Notes: generated by a model not told the origin, from the letters alone. Shown: positions 44,167 through 58,290, counted from the first letter of the stretch. The stretch is DNA of 64,000 nt from Ophioceras dolichostomum (GCA_003049485.1 PYST01000092.1:3299-67298); one strand, 5' to 3'. Program-made: numbers and translations.

Positions 44167-47100
44167 CTTTATAATGTTTTTCCTCTGATCGAGGAATATC
44201 TCGCCCGTTTGTTTCTAGGCCGGTAATGGATTTTGTGTAGTTTTCTTGTACAAGGTGTACTTGGACTCTCGTATATTTCAAAGACCGAGGTGATGGGGAA
44301 CTTGAAGCGCTTACGTTGGCCACTCGCAGTACATACTTCTTCGATGCCTTTATACTCCCTCCATGCGGCGGCTTCGGTACGCGGTAGTTTGTAAGCTGAT
44401 TTACACAAACGGGAAGGAATTTACGAGCCGAACGGCATGTAAAGTTAACCCGGGGAATTGGCATCCTCCTGCTTGTTAAGCGTCGATGAAGCTTCTCCGC
44501 GGAGCACAACTTCGCCCCGCATCGTCATCCTATGCTCCTATGCCACTGCACCTCACGAAAGGAAAGACCTCCCGAGCGTATGGCATGTAGTGTACCATGT
44601 GTACCTACCACCTGGTAGGTAAAGTCGGGAAGTAACGCATGACTCATCGAAACTCTTTTTTAGACGACCGGTCGCGATGTCGGCCTGACATCTGCATTCC
44701 GGAGAATCGGCCAGTGACGTCACACCCGGCTCCGGTGTCAAGACCGGGCCGGCCCTCTGACGGGACCTCGGCTTTCCCGGTGGAACGGGAAATTGGGGAC
44801 CAGCTCAACACCAAATGGAACGATGATGCATCGAACACGAAATCATGTAAATAATATTCCGCGATTGAGCTCTCGGCGGTATGTCCGTATATTCGTCGAT
44901 ATATTTAGAGAAATACCCCGGGGTCATATCTATTGCGGCACGGTAAGATCTCCATCGACAACATTCAATAGTATTTAGCACAAAGTCAGCATAGTCAGTC
45001 ATGGTGATATTACTTCTTCTTGCTGAGACTCCCTAACTGGGCGCCTGGGTACGGCAAGGGAACTGACTTGATGGTCAAAGTTTTGACCAAAGACCCAAAG
45101 CCCTGGCCGCATGCATCGCATAGAGTACACCAGGCCAGGCATCTCCGCACCCAATATCATCATGACGATGACCGGAGACTGACCCCAGACTGACAGACAA
45201 TCAGATACTCAACCGCACGCCAAGATATCAGCCCTCCCGCGAGGTACGTAATTCCAGGCTCCGTGACTCCAGGAACGCGGCCCGGGTTAGTCGCCGACGC
45301 TAACCGCCCCTCCCTTGAGGCGGGCAGGGCGAGTCCGTCGTCGAAACAGCGTAATGGCGAGGCGGTTGGCCTGGCCTACCCTGTCTGGTTCCTACTCTCA
45401 TCCTCTCGCTCGCATCTCCTGAATGCCGAAGACACGCATGCATCTGCATCTCTGAAATAGCCCGAATCTCCGTCTACATTGGGGGTACGACGAAGATACT
45501 TTAGTCCTCTTGGTTCATTCCTCACCCGACCTGCCATACAGGAAGATGGCATATATACCACCGACCTAGGTAGGTACCTGTCTACTACTACTACCCAAGC
45601 TGCGCCAGCAAATCCCGGAAGACCCGACAGAAAGACAAAAAGGAGGTATAAAAGGAGCGAACATAGCATATCTCACATTCGTACATGGTGATGCATATCA
45701 ATCGACGGCCCGCGAATCCGCTTTGCTTGCCCTCCATCCAGGAATTAGACTAGCCACCTCCGCAACATAAGATCTGGCCGATCGACCGAAGGAGAAAAAA
45801 GCTACGAAGAAAAGAACCCGGAGTAGGGACCGTGTGATTGTGGAGTACATGCACACATATACATGCATGGCGTGCGTGGCGAGTAGGTACGCTGCATCAG
45901 GGCAACAAGCAGGCCAAACCGGAGGGCGCGATTCTCTGAAAGCAACCCTCTCGCTACGCCACTCACATCACTCACATATCACACACCCTGCATCGCTCTC
46001 CACTCTCCCCTCCCACTCCTCTTCCGACGGCTACTGCATCTCGTGCATCTGAGGGGGAAAAATGGGGGAAAGCTTAGTAGCATGAGAGGAAGGAAGTAGA
46101 ATGACTCAAGAAGGGTGTATGTATGTGTGTGTGCGTGTGGGGACGGGAGGACAAAAAAAAGGGCGTCATCTTTCCTCAGGCCGCCGAGCCTCCACGACCT
46201 ACATATCTGGCAGGTACTTAATAACGGCGCGTATTATTACATGCTGCATCCAGGTTTGTTGAAACGCCTCACCCTCTCTTCCTCTCTGGCCAAGGTTCTA
46301 CCTCGACCTCGACTAAAAAAAGGAACTTGATCGACGACCTATATGTGGCCGTGAGGGAGGGAGGGCAGATCCGTGGCCGCTCGTTGGTAGTTACACCGAC
46401 AAGCGAACCAACCGGGCAGGTGGGATACAGCATCATGACATGGTTCGGCGCACAGACGCTCTTCGCTTCTGATATTTGCAGCCCAGATTTGAGCAGCAGC
46501 ATCAGTGGAAGTAAGGGTGCTAGATCACATACAAGCGACGTCGGTACTAGTGGCAACAGGCGGTCCTTACACTAGTAGGCAGGAAGTTGTAAGTTGGCGG
46601 CGGCTCCAACAACCAAGTACCGAGAGCGGGCCAGGCCATGGAGGGAGGGAGCTAGCTTTCGACTTGCTTGCACAACACGTACCTTACTAAGGGGATCGAA
46701 CCCCCTCCACTCCCCTTTGAGACTCTCTGTAGTCTACCGCATATTCGTCCGCATGGTCTCTACTTCTTTCTTTTCTTTTTATGTACCCTACCTACCTTAC
46801 CTAGGTACCTATATGAACGTCAGCGCTGACAACAACCAAACAGGCAGGCAGTCAGGCAGGCAAGCCAAGAGAGCCCCATCCAAGCATTATCCTACCTTGC
46901 GGTAAGGTATATATGCGCTTGCTGAAGATAGGCACGGATGAGCACGCTCCAGCCCGCCCCCAGATTTCCCATTTGAACCATATGATTCTTGGCTTTCTGA
47001 GGAACCCCCGCTAGTTAGCCGATGCTACTCTTCCACGCACATGGGAGTACACGGTTCCGCTTGGCTTCGTCGGCCCTTCCTCCGCACACCAACGCTCAAT

Positions 47101-48413
47101 ATGTACCCCAACTAAGGTACCTCCTCGTTCCCACTGGCCAGTGAAATCTGGAGACCGGGCATCACAACAAAAAAGAAGAAAACGTCGCATGTAAAACGTT
47201 CCTGACTCCTGCACAAGTGTGTGTAGGTATGGTAGCGGGGCTTTTCTTTTTTGAGGGGGTAGTATCGGAGGTGACGAAGGTGGCGTGTGACCTTACGACT
47301 TGCATACCTACCTTACCTACCTCGACGTGTAGCCGGCCACTTAGGCCCTCCTCCTCTCAGTCGCTTGCTCGTCGCCGTGAGCAATCGGGTGGGGCGAGAA
47401 AGTCAATGAATGGACTGTCCTACGCTCTGAAATGTGGCTCAAGTCGCGTCTCCCTCTCTCGATTTTTTCTACGAGAATATCTCGAGCCCCTCGGACTTTG
47501 CACCATGCATGGACTGTTCGCCGTGTGCTAGCTGGCGTGCTGCAGCCAGAGCCTTCTTTGGATGGGGAATGGCTCTCTGTCTCTCTCTCACATCTCTGAT
47601 AGAGCAAGTTGAGTTGGTGATGTCTCGAGACTCAGCTGTCGTCAGGTGGTAGTGCCTTGGCACTCATCGCTTGGGGATCTTGGCAGATAGGTAGCTGTGC
47701 TTGTAGGCGCCAGAGTTACCTTATATTCATATTAAAGCAAGGCGCCTGATTCATTTGTACAGAGCCGCGGTTTTGCAGCTCGCCGGGAACGAAGCCCCAA
47801 ACAACTAAGCTAGTTATATGTGCCTCCTTCCACGATGTATGCGTAGCGATCGCCAGAAGAAGAGAAAAGGGGGGAGAATGGTAAGTGATGATGAATGGGA
47901 TCAGGAGTCCTGCTCGTGGCAATATCGCTCGCCAACAGAAGAAGCCAAAGACAAAGCCACCTCGTTTCTGCGCAAATATACTATCAATGAGAAGTCCTAC
48001 CCCGAAACGTTTCTGAAGATAGCGTGAAAGGAGAAAAAAAAGAAAGATCTGAGTTCATATCCTCGTTGATTTGTGTTTTCCTGACCGGACCCAAAGGGGG
48101 AAAAAAAAGAAAAAAAAGAATGAATCCAAGACTGGCTCAAGAGAGAGACAAAGCATCCTCGACCCAAACGAAAACTCAGGGGTAAAACAAGGCCTCAATC
48201 CCCCAACTCCCTGCATGAACTGTTGTTTCCCTTGCGTGCTGCAACTTGACGTGAACAAAAAAAAAACAAGACCCTGAACGAAATCCATAACACTGTTTTT
48301 TTTTAAATCGATCGCCATCCATCCACTGAAGGCAGAAGAAAAAGGGTAAGAAGATTGGGTCGAACTCGGATGCGGAGACCGACTGAGCGCATGAGAAACT
48401 AAAAAAAAATGAA
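44167..48413. other. Intergenic region, no gene supported
   Basis: About 4.2 kb between the nitronate monooxygenase start and the Zn2Cys6 regulator stop. It contains TACCTAGGTA motifs near 45567, 46785 and 47308 and A-rich tracts near 48095-48120 and 48260. A GGGTTCGATCCCC element near 46694 (minus strand) looks like a tRNA B-box but no matching acceptor stem is found. The open frames have no recognisable domains. Confidence 0.5.
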
Positions 48414-51400
48414 TCATCGCAAACCAGCCGAAGGAGCGCCCAGGAAGAAATCGAGCTCGTTGCCCGACCCGCCCATGGCCTGCTCGTTCTCGGCGAGCTG
48501 CTCCAGCAGGCTCAGGAAGGGATCTTTCTCCTCGCCGCCGCCGCCGCCGCCGCTGCCGCCCGGGCTGGGGCTGTTGCAGCCGCCGCCGCCCAGGCCCGCC
48601 GCGGGGCTGCCGAAGGCGTTCGTCGGGATCGTCCCGAACATGGGGTCGTAGCCTGGCGTCGGCGCCGTTTGTGGGGGAGGTGGTGGTGCCTGCTGTTGTT
48701 GCTGGGCGACGCCGACGGGGCCGCCGTAGTTGAACTGGGGGTTGAACGGGTGGCCGCCGGCGCCGGGGATGGACGGCAAACCGTGATGTTGTGCGAGGGA
48801 GAAGCCATTGGCCGCGGCGACTACGTCGGCGTCGGTACCGCCGGCGGTGAGGGCTGGGTCCAGATTGCCGGAAATGATGCCGTGGGGTGTGTGTAGCGGT
48901 GTTGCGGGCGACTGGAGAACGACTGGGGAGTGCTGCGCCGCCGCGGCGGCGTATGAGAACGACTGGCGGTGGGCAGTCGTGGGCAGGCTGTGCGGGGTGT
49001 GCGGCTGCATCTGGGCGTTTCCGACCGCGAGGGGCTGCAGGTCTGGCCGCTTGATGTTGGACGGGGCCGTCTTCTTCCGCTTCAGGCTCGGCTTCTGGTC
49101 CGTGTTACTATTAGCGGCGGCCATCCCACCATCGACGACGACGACGACGCCGCCCATGGTGCCATCTGCCGCCCGTGGAGCGTACAGGTCGTGGCCGGCG
49201 TAGACGTCTGGGTTGTAGTCGACGACAGCGTCCGAGAGGCTGATGTTGGCCGAGTCGAAATTGAAGGTCCGGCCGCCGGGCCCGCCGATGTTGGAGTAGC
49301 GGTCGAAGAAGTCCTCGAGCTGGAAGACGGGCGAGTAGCGCGTCGGGTTGTTGGCTAGGCTTTTGACCAGCTCGAGGTGGGCGCCGTATAGCGCCTGTAG
49401 CGTCTCGCGCTGGTGCTGGACGCTGGCCCAGGCGTAGCGGAGCTCGCTTAGCTGCTGCAGCTCGCGAGAGAGGAACTCGGCCGACGACGAGAACACGCTC
49501 GTCTCGCCGTCGGAGCCACCACCGGCCGCGCTTTTGTTGTAGAAGGTGCCGTGGACGTGGACGGTCCCCGCCGTGCAGATGCAGTAGCCCACGAAGGCCG
49601 GCCACTCGATGGCGGCTGACTGCTTGCCCAGCTCCACCAGTTCGGCGATGGCGTTGGCATGCAGGAAGCACATATTGGTTGCCTCGATCTGCCACGACTG
49701 GTGTTGCCCGTTGCCGGCAAGCTCGACGAGGTCGATGGGCAGGAATGGGCGGTAGATGAGGCAGTGGATCAGGTGGTAGATCAGCTTGCTGAGGACCAGC
49801 ACCGTCGAGTCAGACTGGCCGAATAGCTTATCGATGCTGGAGAAGACGTCCTCGGTCCCCGACGCCCAGATGTCGAGGTCTTGGCGGATCTTCGACAGGT
49901 TCGACAGCGCATGCCAGGGGAAATGCGAGTCGCCCTTTACGCCGCCCGCGGCCAGATACCGGTTCGTGATGCCCAGGATCCGGCTGATGTCGATGAGCAT
50001 GCCGGTGCTTCCCTGCGACTTCTTCCCGCTGCCTTGGAAGTAGTGCAGGTTCGAGCCGGTGTGGAAGAACTCGCCCTCGACAGGAGGTGCCTGCGGGCTG
50101 GGCGACCAGCAGGGCAGCCGGCAGAGGATCACCCGATTCGAGATCAGCGATGGCCGCTTTGAGCCGCAGGCCATGAAGCGGTCGAGGAGGTAGCATGTCC
50201 AGAACAGCCGCCTACGCAGCTCACGTTCAGGAAGCGTGACTCGCGCGTGGGAGTCAAGCTCGCGATGCAGCTCGAGTGCCATCGCCATTCCCAAGGCATT
50301 GGCTGGAGTCCACTGGAGTGTCAGCCCCCAGTCCGCACGTCGATACGTCCGACCTCTACGTGTTTGCTGCCTATATCTGAATCTGGAAGTGGAAGACAAG
50401 GAAACGGGTTGAAGGGAGCCGTACTCAGTAGCATATATGCTTTCTTGCCCTTGCCGCTGGCAATGAATGCCGTTACCAGCAGAAGAAGTGCCTGCAACGC
50501 CTCCACCGATGGCTCGTCCGTGTCGATTTCCGACCTTGCCCGGAGTGCGTATTCTTCACCGAGCTTCACGGCAGACTGGTAGCCGCTGGGATGAGGTGTA
50601 TATCTAACAGCACGCGTGAGCCTTAGTTTTTCTGTGCAGGGACTACAAGCAGGGAACGGATGGCATCGATGATGGCAAGGATGTGACTAGAGAAAACCTA
50701 CCTGGCGGCGACGGCGTATATGGCATGACCAAGGAACGAGTGAGCTTGGCCGGCTTGTAACCTCTGCCGGATGGAGGATTCGTCGAGAATGTGAAACGGC
50801 TTGCCGTGGAATCGAGCGAAGTAGATATCGAGCAAGACGTCTAGGGACACCAGTGGCGCAGGAGGAGGGGGCGCCGGCTCGCTGTCCAGATTTCAGTCCC
50901 ACGTTCCGTCATATATCTTCATCGGATTTCTCGGCTCCTCCCCTATGCCAAAACGACAGGACTTTCGAGAACTGAACTAACCTTGCGGGAGACGGAGAGT
51001 AGAGGGCAGATTCTCCAGCATCGGCTGCACGACTCACAGCAGCAGCGGTGTCAATGTTGGGCTTGTCGTCGGATGAGGCGCTCGCCGCGCAAGCTGTCCC
51101 TTGTGAAGCTGCGTCGTCGCATGTCGCCGACCCACCCTCCGCCGAGGCGGTGCTTGGGTCGCTGGCCTTCTGATCTTTCAACCGCTGCTCTAGTCCATCG
51201 ACCCTCTTCAGAAGTGCTTCCAAGACGTCTGTCTTTGGTCCACGCTTCTTTGGTACGGCGTCTACATCACCGCATGCCGTGGGTGTGTACCCACGAGTGT
51301 GTGTCAGTGAGAGATTTCAAGAGCCAACGTGCCCTCGTCGAACGACCCGTACGTATGGTATACATCTGAAAATACATAGCAAACTTACCGTATACACACG

Positions 51401-51760
51401 GACACTGAAAGACTTGACAGGCTTCACAAGCAGGGCGAAGCCGGTTGCACTTGATCTGTTTCAGGCGTTAGTATCGGAAGAATGGCCGTCGGACAACCGT
51501 GACTATCAGGGCGAAGGACGTAGTGGCTCTGAGGAGACGGCGCCAGTTTTATAGAGCCGTAGTTTCTGAGTTCGTACCTTGCGCTTGCGGCATGACTTGC
51601 AGTTCATCGACTCTCGTGGCTCGTTGCTGAGGCGGCGAGTGGGCAACCTCTCGATGCCGACCTGCGGGCGGGACATTACGATCGGGTGGATCCCAGGAGA
51701 TAGGTGAGGCGCCAGAGGCGTAGGCTCGAAGGCAGAGGCTGCCATATCTAACGGCCTCAT
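48414..51760 (-). CDS. Zn2Cys6 fungal transcription factor
   Basis: Predicted 925-residue zinc-cluster regulator. Six exons: 51760-51578, 51455-51389, 51261-50982, 50881-50702, 50603-50425 and 50302-48414; every junction keeps the frame. The binuclear cluster is split by the first intron: CKSCRKRK then IKCNRLRPACEACQ, with cysteines 54, 57, 64, 71, 74 and 81 (79 is extra). It is followed by a basic linker PKKRGPK and a coiled coil (VLEALLKRVDGLEQRL). The middle homology region (fungal_trans type) runs from about 190 to 560, with LLDIYFARFHGKPFHILDE, HAIYAVAARYTPH, AYMLLTNALGMAMALELHRE and RRRLFWTCYLLDRF. The C-terminal 300 residues are Gln/Pro/Gly/Asn-rich, as in activation domains. The specific target pathway cannot be told from sequence. 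An in-frame second ATG at 51745 is an alternative start. About 12 kb without genes lies upstream. Confidence 0.9.
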
Positions 51761-54700
51761 GGAGGGAGGAGGAAGGAAAGGCAGGAAATGCGAGTTTGTG
51801 TATGTCTGTATGTGTGGGAGAACAAACAGAACGAATGAAGAACAGGGGGGGAGAGAGAGAGAACCTCTGAGGGACAAAAGGCAGAAGTGCTCCTGCTAAA
51901 GTGTGGTCATTGTAGGCAGCTCGCAGTTAAGGGCACGAGGACGCGAGTGGAAACGCCCTCTGCGCGGTCGTGGAGATCAGAAAGCGAGGAAGGAAAAGAA
52001 GGAAGGTTTAGGAGAGACCGGAGAGGCGGAGAGGCAGGCAGGCGGACAGGCGTGTGAGGATTCTTAAGGTCATGAGAGTTTCGGATGGCAGCGGAAAGGA
52101 GGGTAACGCAAGAGAGGGAGAGGAATCGGAGGACAAACAGGGCAAGGATGGATGGCAAGACGAGGTCGTGTATTTTTCTCGAGGCAAACTTGGCGATGCG
52201 GATGGGCATGGGTGTGGCACACTGGTCCAAGTCATAGGTAGATGTGATATACAGGAGAGAGTATGCGTGAAAAGGCATGCAGCACACATGCAAGCATCCA
52301 GCCGTGCTCTATGACGACTAGTGGTTGGTGGGCTCAATAGGAGATGGGATAGGCTGGAGGCTGCCGGCGAGAGGTGGTATTATGGAAGAGGGAGTCAGGG
52401 TCTCGTCTCAACGGTCTGTCCTTTCGTTTGACGCGCTCGATCAAAGCTGAGCAACCAGCCAGCCAGACGAAGAGGGTGAGAAAAGAAAGGCCTCTGTGGG
52501 ATCGGAGAGTCTTGCGCTCGCGGACTCGAGGATCTGCACAAGTCCTGAGATCATGAGGATGGGGGAGCAATGGGAAAAGATTCTATGGGCGGCAGGGGTA
52601 CCTGCTCCATACATAGTAGCGTTGCACAGTCGTAAGTAGGTACGCATATAGGTAGTAGTTATGTATGAGTATTTTGTATTCCGTACTCGGCTGGCACTGG
52701 ATGTTGGAGACGATGGGATATAGGATGGATCATGGAGGGGGGAAGAGGATGCAAATCCAGGCCTGAGGCCTTATGGGCCTTGTCCTGTGTGCATTCGGTC
52801 GGCTATCACTGACCAGGAATGATTTGCGAATGGGGCTGGCAGGGGGTACCGAGCTTGCGAGTGTGCGAGCGTGATGGGGGAGTGGAAAATGCCAAGCGGC
52901 AATCAAGCAGCCTTCACTTGAAATGGGAGCTCGGTGCGCGCGACGAGGACACTCTCGAGTACCCGCTGTCACCTGTGCCTCTCTATTTCATCCCTCATCA
53001 TCACCGTTGGGCTACTCTCTCTTACTGCCATCTCTCCCGGGGCACACGGGGAAGGAAGCATCCGGTTCAGAATGCTTAGGACTCACATACTTTCGTTCGT
53101 GTTTCCTGCTGGCAACTCTGGGCACCGCCACCGCAAAAAGGAAGCCTGAATGCGAAAGTAATATGGCTTATAAAGGGACTGATGCCGACGCCAGGCCGGC
53201 TCAAAGAGTGCTGCCGAGAGATGCCCGGGAACCCCCTCCTCCCCCATCATCTTTTTTTTTGTTTGTCCCCTTCTGAACTCGCTCAAGGGACTGTCATCGG
53301 TGTGGGGATTCAATACCATGGCAGTTTGCTTGCTAGTACGCCGTAGGCAGGCAAGCAGGTAAGCGGACAAACGAGGGAAGCCACACTATGTAGCATGCCC
53401 CACGGTCCTAGCCTCTCTATTGTCTTCCGAGAGTCCTGGCTCACCCACCAGAGCGAGCCAGTCTGCCCCAGCCCAGCCGACAAATCACTCAGGGACTCTT
53501 CACCGACGTTTGCTTTGGCTTAGCTTCCCTTGTCATTGTGTTTGCAATTGTCTGCGACGCTTGAAGTTCAATGTCAATTGGAGAGAGGTGGTGTCCTTTT
53601 GATGACCACCGGTACCGATCAGATCGGACCAGACGATGAAAACTTCAGGAACCCGTGGAAGCGGGCTGGGAAGCTGGGCCGTAGTCCGAACTGGGCAAAT
53701 CAAAGAAGCTTCTCGTTGCTCGTCATGCATCTTCGGAAGGGTCAGCTGAGAGATGAGACAAACAACTTCTTTTGTTTTTGGTACCTTCCTGCCTCGCGGG
53801 ACGGTACTTCGGGGGTACCGGCCCATACCTTCAACCGTCGGCAAACGGTGATGGACGATGGTGGATGGAGAGGAGGGCCTCTCTGGGGTCCAGGACTCGA
53901 GGATGTGGGGAAGCGAATGATAGTTAGCGGGCGGGCGGCTTGGAAATGGAGGGGGTCGTGGGATGAAGGGGCCCCAGTTCGTCAGAGTTTCGAAGAAAGA
54001 AAAGAAAAGAAAAATGTGGCCCATGTTGGTCTAACCTGATTTGGGAGCATGTGGGCGTCGTCCACCCCTGTTCAGCGTGTGGGACCTAGTCTGCATTCGT
54101 CTTCTTCACAGGGAAGGCTCAGTCCAGAATATCTCAGACATCGCAAACTGTCCGTCTCAGACATTCCATCTCAGACCTTCGACGCACACTGCCGATGCAA
54201 ATTGGAAGCCCATCGGTGATTAGGTGGCAAGTAAGGACTACGCGAGCCGGACTCGAGCCGGAACCTACAGCCTGGATCTATAACGAGTCTATTGTATTCC
54301 ACCTACCTCGTCACGGTTTGGTTCTCCCCTTCTGGGTCTCGCATTTGTGGCCTGGCGCGTCTAGGTCCAGACCTGGGACTCTCTGCTTGTTCTGGCTGTA
54401 ATGGCGGCTCGGCCTCGGTTCGACTGCCCATTTGGCCGGCTCTCACCCCGCATGCTTCTGCTTCTGCTTCTGCTCGGTACCTTAACTACGTGACACATGG
54501 CAGCGAGCCCGGCGTGCATGGCATCCTGCGTAGCCCATCACATATCTCGCTCGGAGGACCAGGTCAGGCAGTTGGCAAACGACCATCGCCTCGTACTGCC
54601 AAGTCAACAAAGCCATCACCAGCCTTCCCCTCTTGCTCGTCGGTCGGCTGTGCGCCGTTGCTCGTTCTGTTATGGTCGGATCTTGGATTTGCTACACACT

Positions 54701-55051
54701 TTATTGGGTAACACGGCGAGAGGGGCTCTGAGTCTTGATTCCGAGCGGCAACCCTCCCCCTCCTTCTCTGCCTGCCTCTCCTTGCGCGTACGACGTATAG
54801 CTTAATAAGGTGTGGGAGCAGACTACAGCAGCTGCGCGAAGTTGTAAAGTGACCAGAGGCTGAGTGAATGTGGATCTCAGCTAGATGGTAGTCGAACGTC
54901 GGGGGCTCAGGGGGAGACGATGCCAGGAGGGGCATGGGCGTTCCTACATTCCGAGAACGTTCATGTCCCCTGATCTGTGAATCATCAATCTCTAACCCGA
55001 TCGATACTGTGTGAGAGCCGGTATTTGCCTGTCAACGGTACTTGGCGCTGG

Positions 55052-55109
55052 CCCCCCCCCCCCCCCCCCCNNNNNNNNNNNNNNNNNNNNNNNNNNNNNN
55101 NNNNNNNNN
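55052..55109. other. Assembly gap: C homopolymer plus 39 Ns
   Basis: Nineteen C residues (55052-55070) run into 39 unknown bases (55071-55109). The homopolymer is probably a low-quality contig end. The real sequence and distance across this point are unknown. Confidence 0.9.
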
Positions 55110-57560
55110 GTTCGTATTTTCGCCGTATTCAGCTTTCGTGCTGCCTACGGCACCAGCGCCCCAGGCGTTCATGTTACCTCCTTCCTGGCCATCTGAGGAG
55201 GTCGGCGAAAGATGCGTCCGACCCTCCACCATCGTGTGCCAGTAATGCCCCAACCACTAATTTATTCACCATGACATGGGTCACGGCTACGGATGTGGAG
55301 CCATCCTATACTGATGCTTGATATGGCGCGGGGCTGGAAGACGCCGGACGAACTAGCAGAGAGGCGATACTGGTCTCCCTCCCTCCGTCGTCTGTCGAGG
55401 TGTGGCTCAACTACTCTCTGCCAATTTGGCCACTGATATATCTGGACGCGTCTGAGCACTCTCTCCACCTGGTGGCATTTTAGCGTGCAGATACAAAGTG
55501 GGTGGCAGCTCGACCGAGCTAGTATATCCGCCCACCAGAGGGTGCAACAGAGGGGTAAGGGTAAGTGTAGAGCTTGATCTACATGGAAAACAGCGGCCCT
55601 GTCTCTCACGACTTCGGTCCGGCTTGCGAGCGAGGCCTGCTGTGGATTGGCTCCCGTGTTCAGCCTTTTCGGAGCGGGAGGCCGTCGTGGTGCCGTTCCA
55701 ATTTCTGGCCCACTCTCCACATGGAATCTATCATATGCCATGTCGGCGGATGTATTATGCTATACAAGTAGAGTGGTGGGTGGGGAGAGAGTTGCCATGC
55801 TGCCTACCTCAGGAGCCCCTGGAGCATCCAACCACCCAACCGAGCCCGTTGCTTCGGATCAGGCCGCACGAGAGTCCAGGTTCCAACCTTCCATATAGCG
55901 AGCCTGCTATAGCAGACCTTGCAGCTTGCAGATGTAGGATGGCAGTGTGACCAACAGGAGACCAACAGGAACAAGAATTAAAAATCATATTTACCTGCAC
56001 AGGCAAACAAAGGTGCAGCCTATCATGCTTTCTTTCTGTCCTGGCCGGAACTGCCCCTATCTCAATCAAGAGATAGGTCCTGTCCTTTTATCACATACAT
56101 TCTAGCCTAGACGGCAGTGACTGGCATTTAGCTCCTGATGGCATCTGATCTAGGCCAAGAAGGGCAAGTCCGTGAAGTGCCGGATTTCTTACAGGGTTCT
56201 CTCCAGGTTCCATTTCTAGAAAGATACGACAGTTGGCCAGTTAGGCCGTAGATATTCTCGATGGACCTGGCTTGGAAGGGTCTACGAGTACTCGCTCTAG
56301 TCGATATCTCAGTTGGGTCCAATACTTTGCAAGCATGCTCCAACAAAGGCCGGCATGCCAGCACGCCGGCACGCCATGTTGGAAAGAGCTCTTCAGATGT
56401 CAGGAGAGCTCGGCGGAAACCTCATCGGGCGACACATTCCTACCCCCGAGCAACCATCTATCGGTCAAGCCTGCCGAACCTGGGGTGTCTTCCGAGGCTT
56501 CCGAGACCTAACCGGACCGAAGCCACGATGTCGTCTGCAGATTCAGGGATTTTAGCGTGCAGAAAAAGAAGTCAAGGAATAAAAAAAAACAGAAAAAGCA
56601 CGAGGATCAGGCGACTGACCTTCCCTGTCCCCGGGCAGGCAGTTGCAAAAAGCGCGGGGAAGCGAGGCCTGGAGACAGGAGAAAGCGGGGGAAGTAGATG
56701 AGTTGATGCGGAGACTCCAGCGGGGACTGGTAGCATGCAATGATGCACGCACAGAAGCGAGGAACTCTTGAGTCCCGCATGCAGACACACCTACATCCAT
56801 AGTCACAACTTATTAAGACAAGAAGGGCATTGTGAGCTACATCCTACAGTCGCTGCGCACGTTGTGAGCCGAGCGAAACTGTGACGGGAAAGCGGGAAGC
56901 TTTCTGGAAAGGGATCCAGTCACTCGAGAGGGGCTGAAGGAAATGAAAAGAAATGGTTGCTACTGCCGCTCCAATGAGGAGCCAAGGAAGCGAGGAAGCT
57001 ACGGATGACGTTGAGGAGCATGTCCGAAGAGGCTTAATAACGGTGCTATCTATCCCAAGCAAGCCACATGGGAAGAGGGAAGCATCTGGCCGCTCGTTGA
57101 TCGTTGATTTATGAGCCTGCCAACGGAATCCACGTCTCTGCATGATAGTGATAATTAGATCTAGCGAGAAGGGGAAAAAAAAGTGAGAGAATCGGTTTCA
57201 AGAACGCGAGAGACAGGAAGGAAGCAAACAGAATATGTGCCAGATAAAATCTTTAAAATTACAAGAGTATCAAGATGCTCCAGGATATCCGTCGGGATGT
57301 ACGCCGGGATTTTGGCCAAGGTACCTTCCTTCTCGCTCGTTCAAGGACCAGGACGTCTGGACCGGGGCCTGTTCCCGATTTCCCGGACGGCAACGGACCA
57401 AGCTTGTGGGGTTGTGGGTGAGTTGCCCAAAATGGACTAGACCACAGACTTTGTCTCTGTCTGTCGTCTTTCGACTTCCTTGCTGGCTGGGATGTTCCAT
57501 TCAACCAAGCTTGTTCTTTTCTGGCCACACCAACAACCCCAGCAAGCAATCAAGCAAGCA

Positions 57561-57600
57561 AACAACGACAACGACAACGACAACGACAACTACAACTACC
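57561..57600. repeat. ACAACG hexanucleotide microsatellite
   Basis: About six copies of a six-base unit (ACAACG drifting to ACAACT) end in CTACCTAC. It follows an AGCA-rich stretch. It lies in the gene-free region and has no evident function. Confidence 0.75.
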
Positions 57601-58239
57601 TACAGACGACTACAAAATACCAGTCATAAATGCAGAAAGGCCGCTAACTTACGGGTATCAGCAAGGGGAGTCAGAAGGAAACCTAATGAGAGGGCACCTG
57701 ATGAATGATGGGATGGATTGAGGTGATTGTGAAGGGACTGAGGGGGACTTACTGTGCACTGCAGGTCCCATTCTCGTCTGGTCCGTCCCCGCCTGCCAGA
57801 CCCAGTTCCTCACGATTCACAAGCCGAAAACTGGGGAAGCGCAGACGGAACCCAGCTTACCATGCAGGATTTCAGCGCTCTCATCATCATCACCGCCACT
57901 TCTCTTCCCAGGCCACTGAGGGGACTGCCGGCGAGACCTCGTGCCGAATCGGCCAAGCAGCTGATCGTCAGTGCGTCAACGAAGCCTCAGGGGCAGATAA
58001 CTGCGTGTGGCCCGTGCCTTGCCTTGGACATCTCTTCGTTTGTCGCCGAGTGTAAGAGTCCTAACAGCTAGCCATAGTCCGAAACGTACGGCTTATTCGT
58101 GACGAGATCATTTCCCTCCCGATCAGATATCACGAAAATGTTGAAGAATTTTCTAGCTCTCTGGTCCAGGGGCCGATGCCACTCCGTGCCACCATGGTCC
58201 GTTCTCCCTCTCCCTGCGTCGAATCCTGGGTCTCTCAAG

Positions 58240-58290
58240 CTACCTACCTACCTACCTACCTACCTACCTACCTACCTACCTAGGTACCTA
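58240..58290. repeat. (TACC)n microsatellite ending in a TAGGTACCTA palindrome
   Basis: About ten uninterrupted copies of TACC followed immediately by TAGGTACCTA, so the array turns into its own inverted repeat. It is the longest pure array of the motif that recurs in introns and intergenic DNA of this window. Confidence 0.85.

Noticed and set aside
44033..44509. A 158-codon minus-strand frame overlapping the nitronate monooxygenase start
   Set aside because: It overlaps the first exon in another frame, and has no domain or codon bias.
46660..46760. Possible minus-strand tRNA (GGTTCGATCCC B-box at about 46694)
   Set aside because: The T-stem pairs only with wobbles, and no 5' acceptor strand complementary to AGTAAGG or credible A-box and anticodon arm is found at the right distance.
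53530..54039. A 169-codon open frame in the gene desert
   Set aside because: No recognisable motif, no G/C third-position bias, and low-complexity Gly/Trp/Arg composition typical of random frames.
54235..54275. tRNA-like 3' half (CCGG-CTCGAGT-CCGG hairpin, minus strand)
   Set aside because: The loop lacks the invariant TTC, and no matching acceptor or D-arm is present; it is better explained as an imperfect palindrome around CTCGAG.
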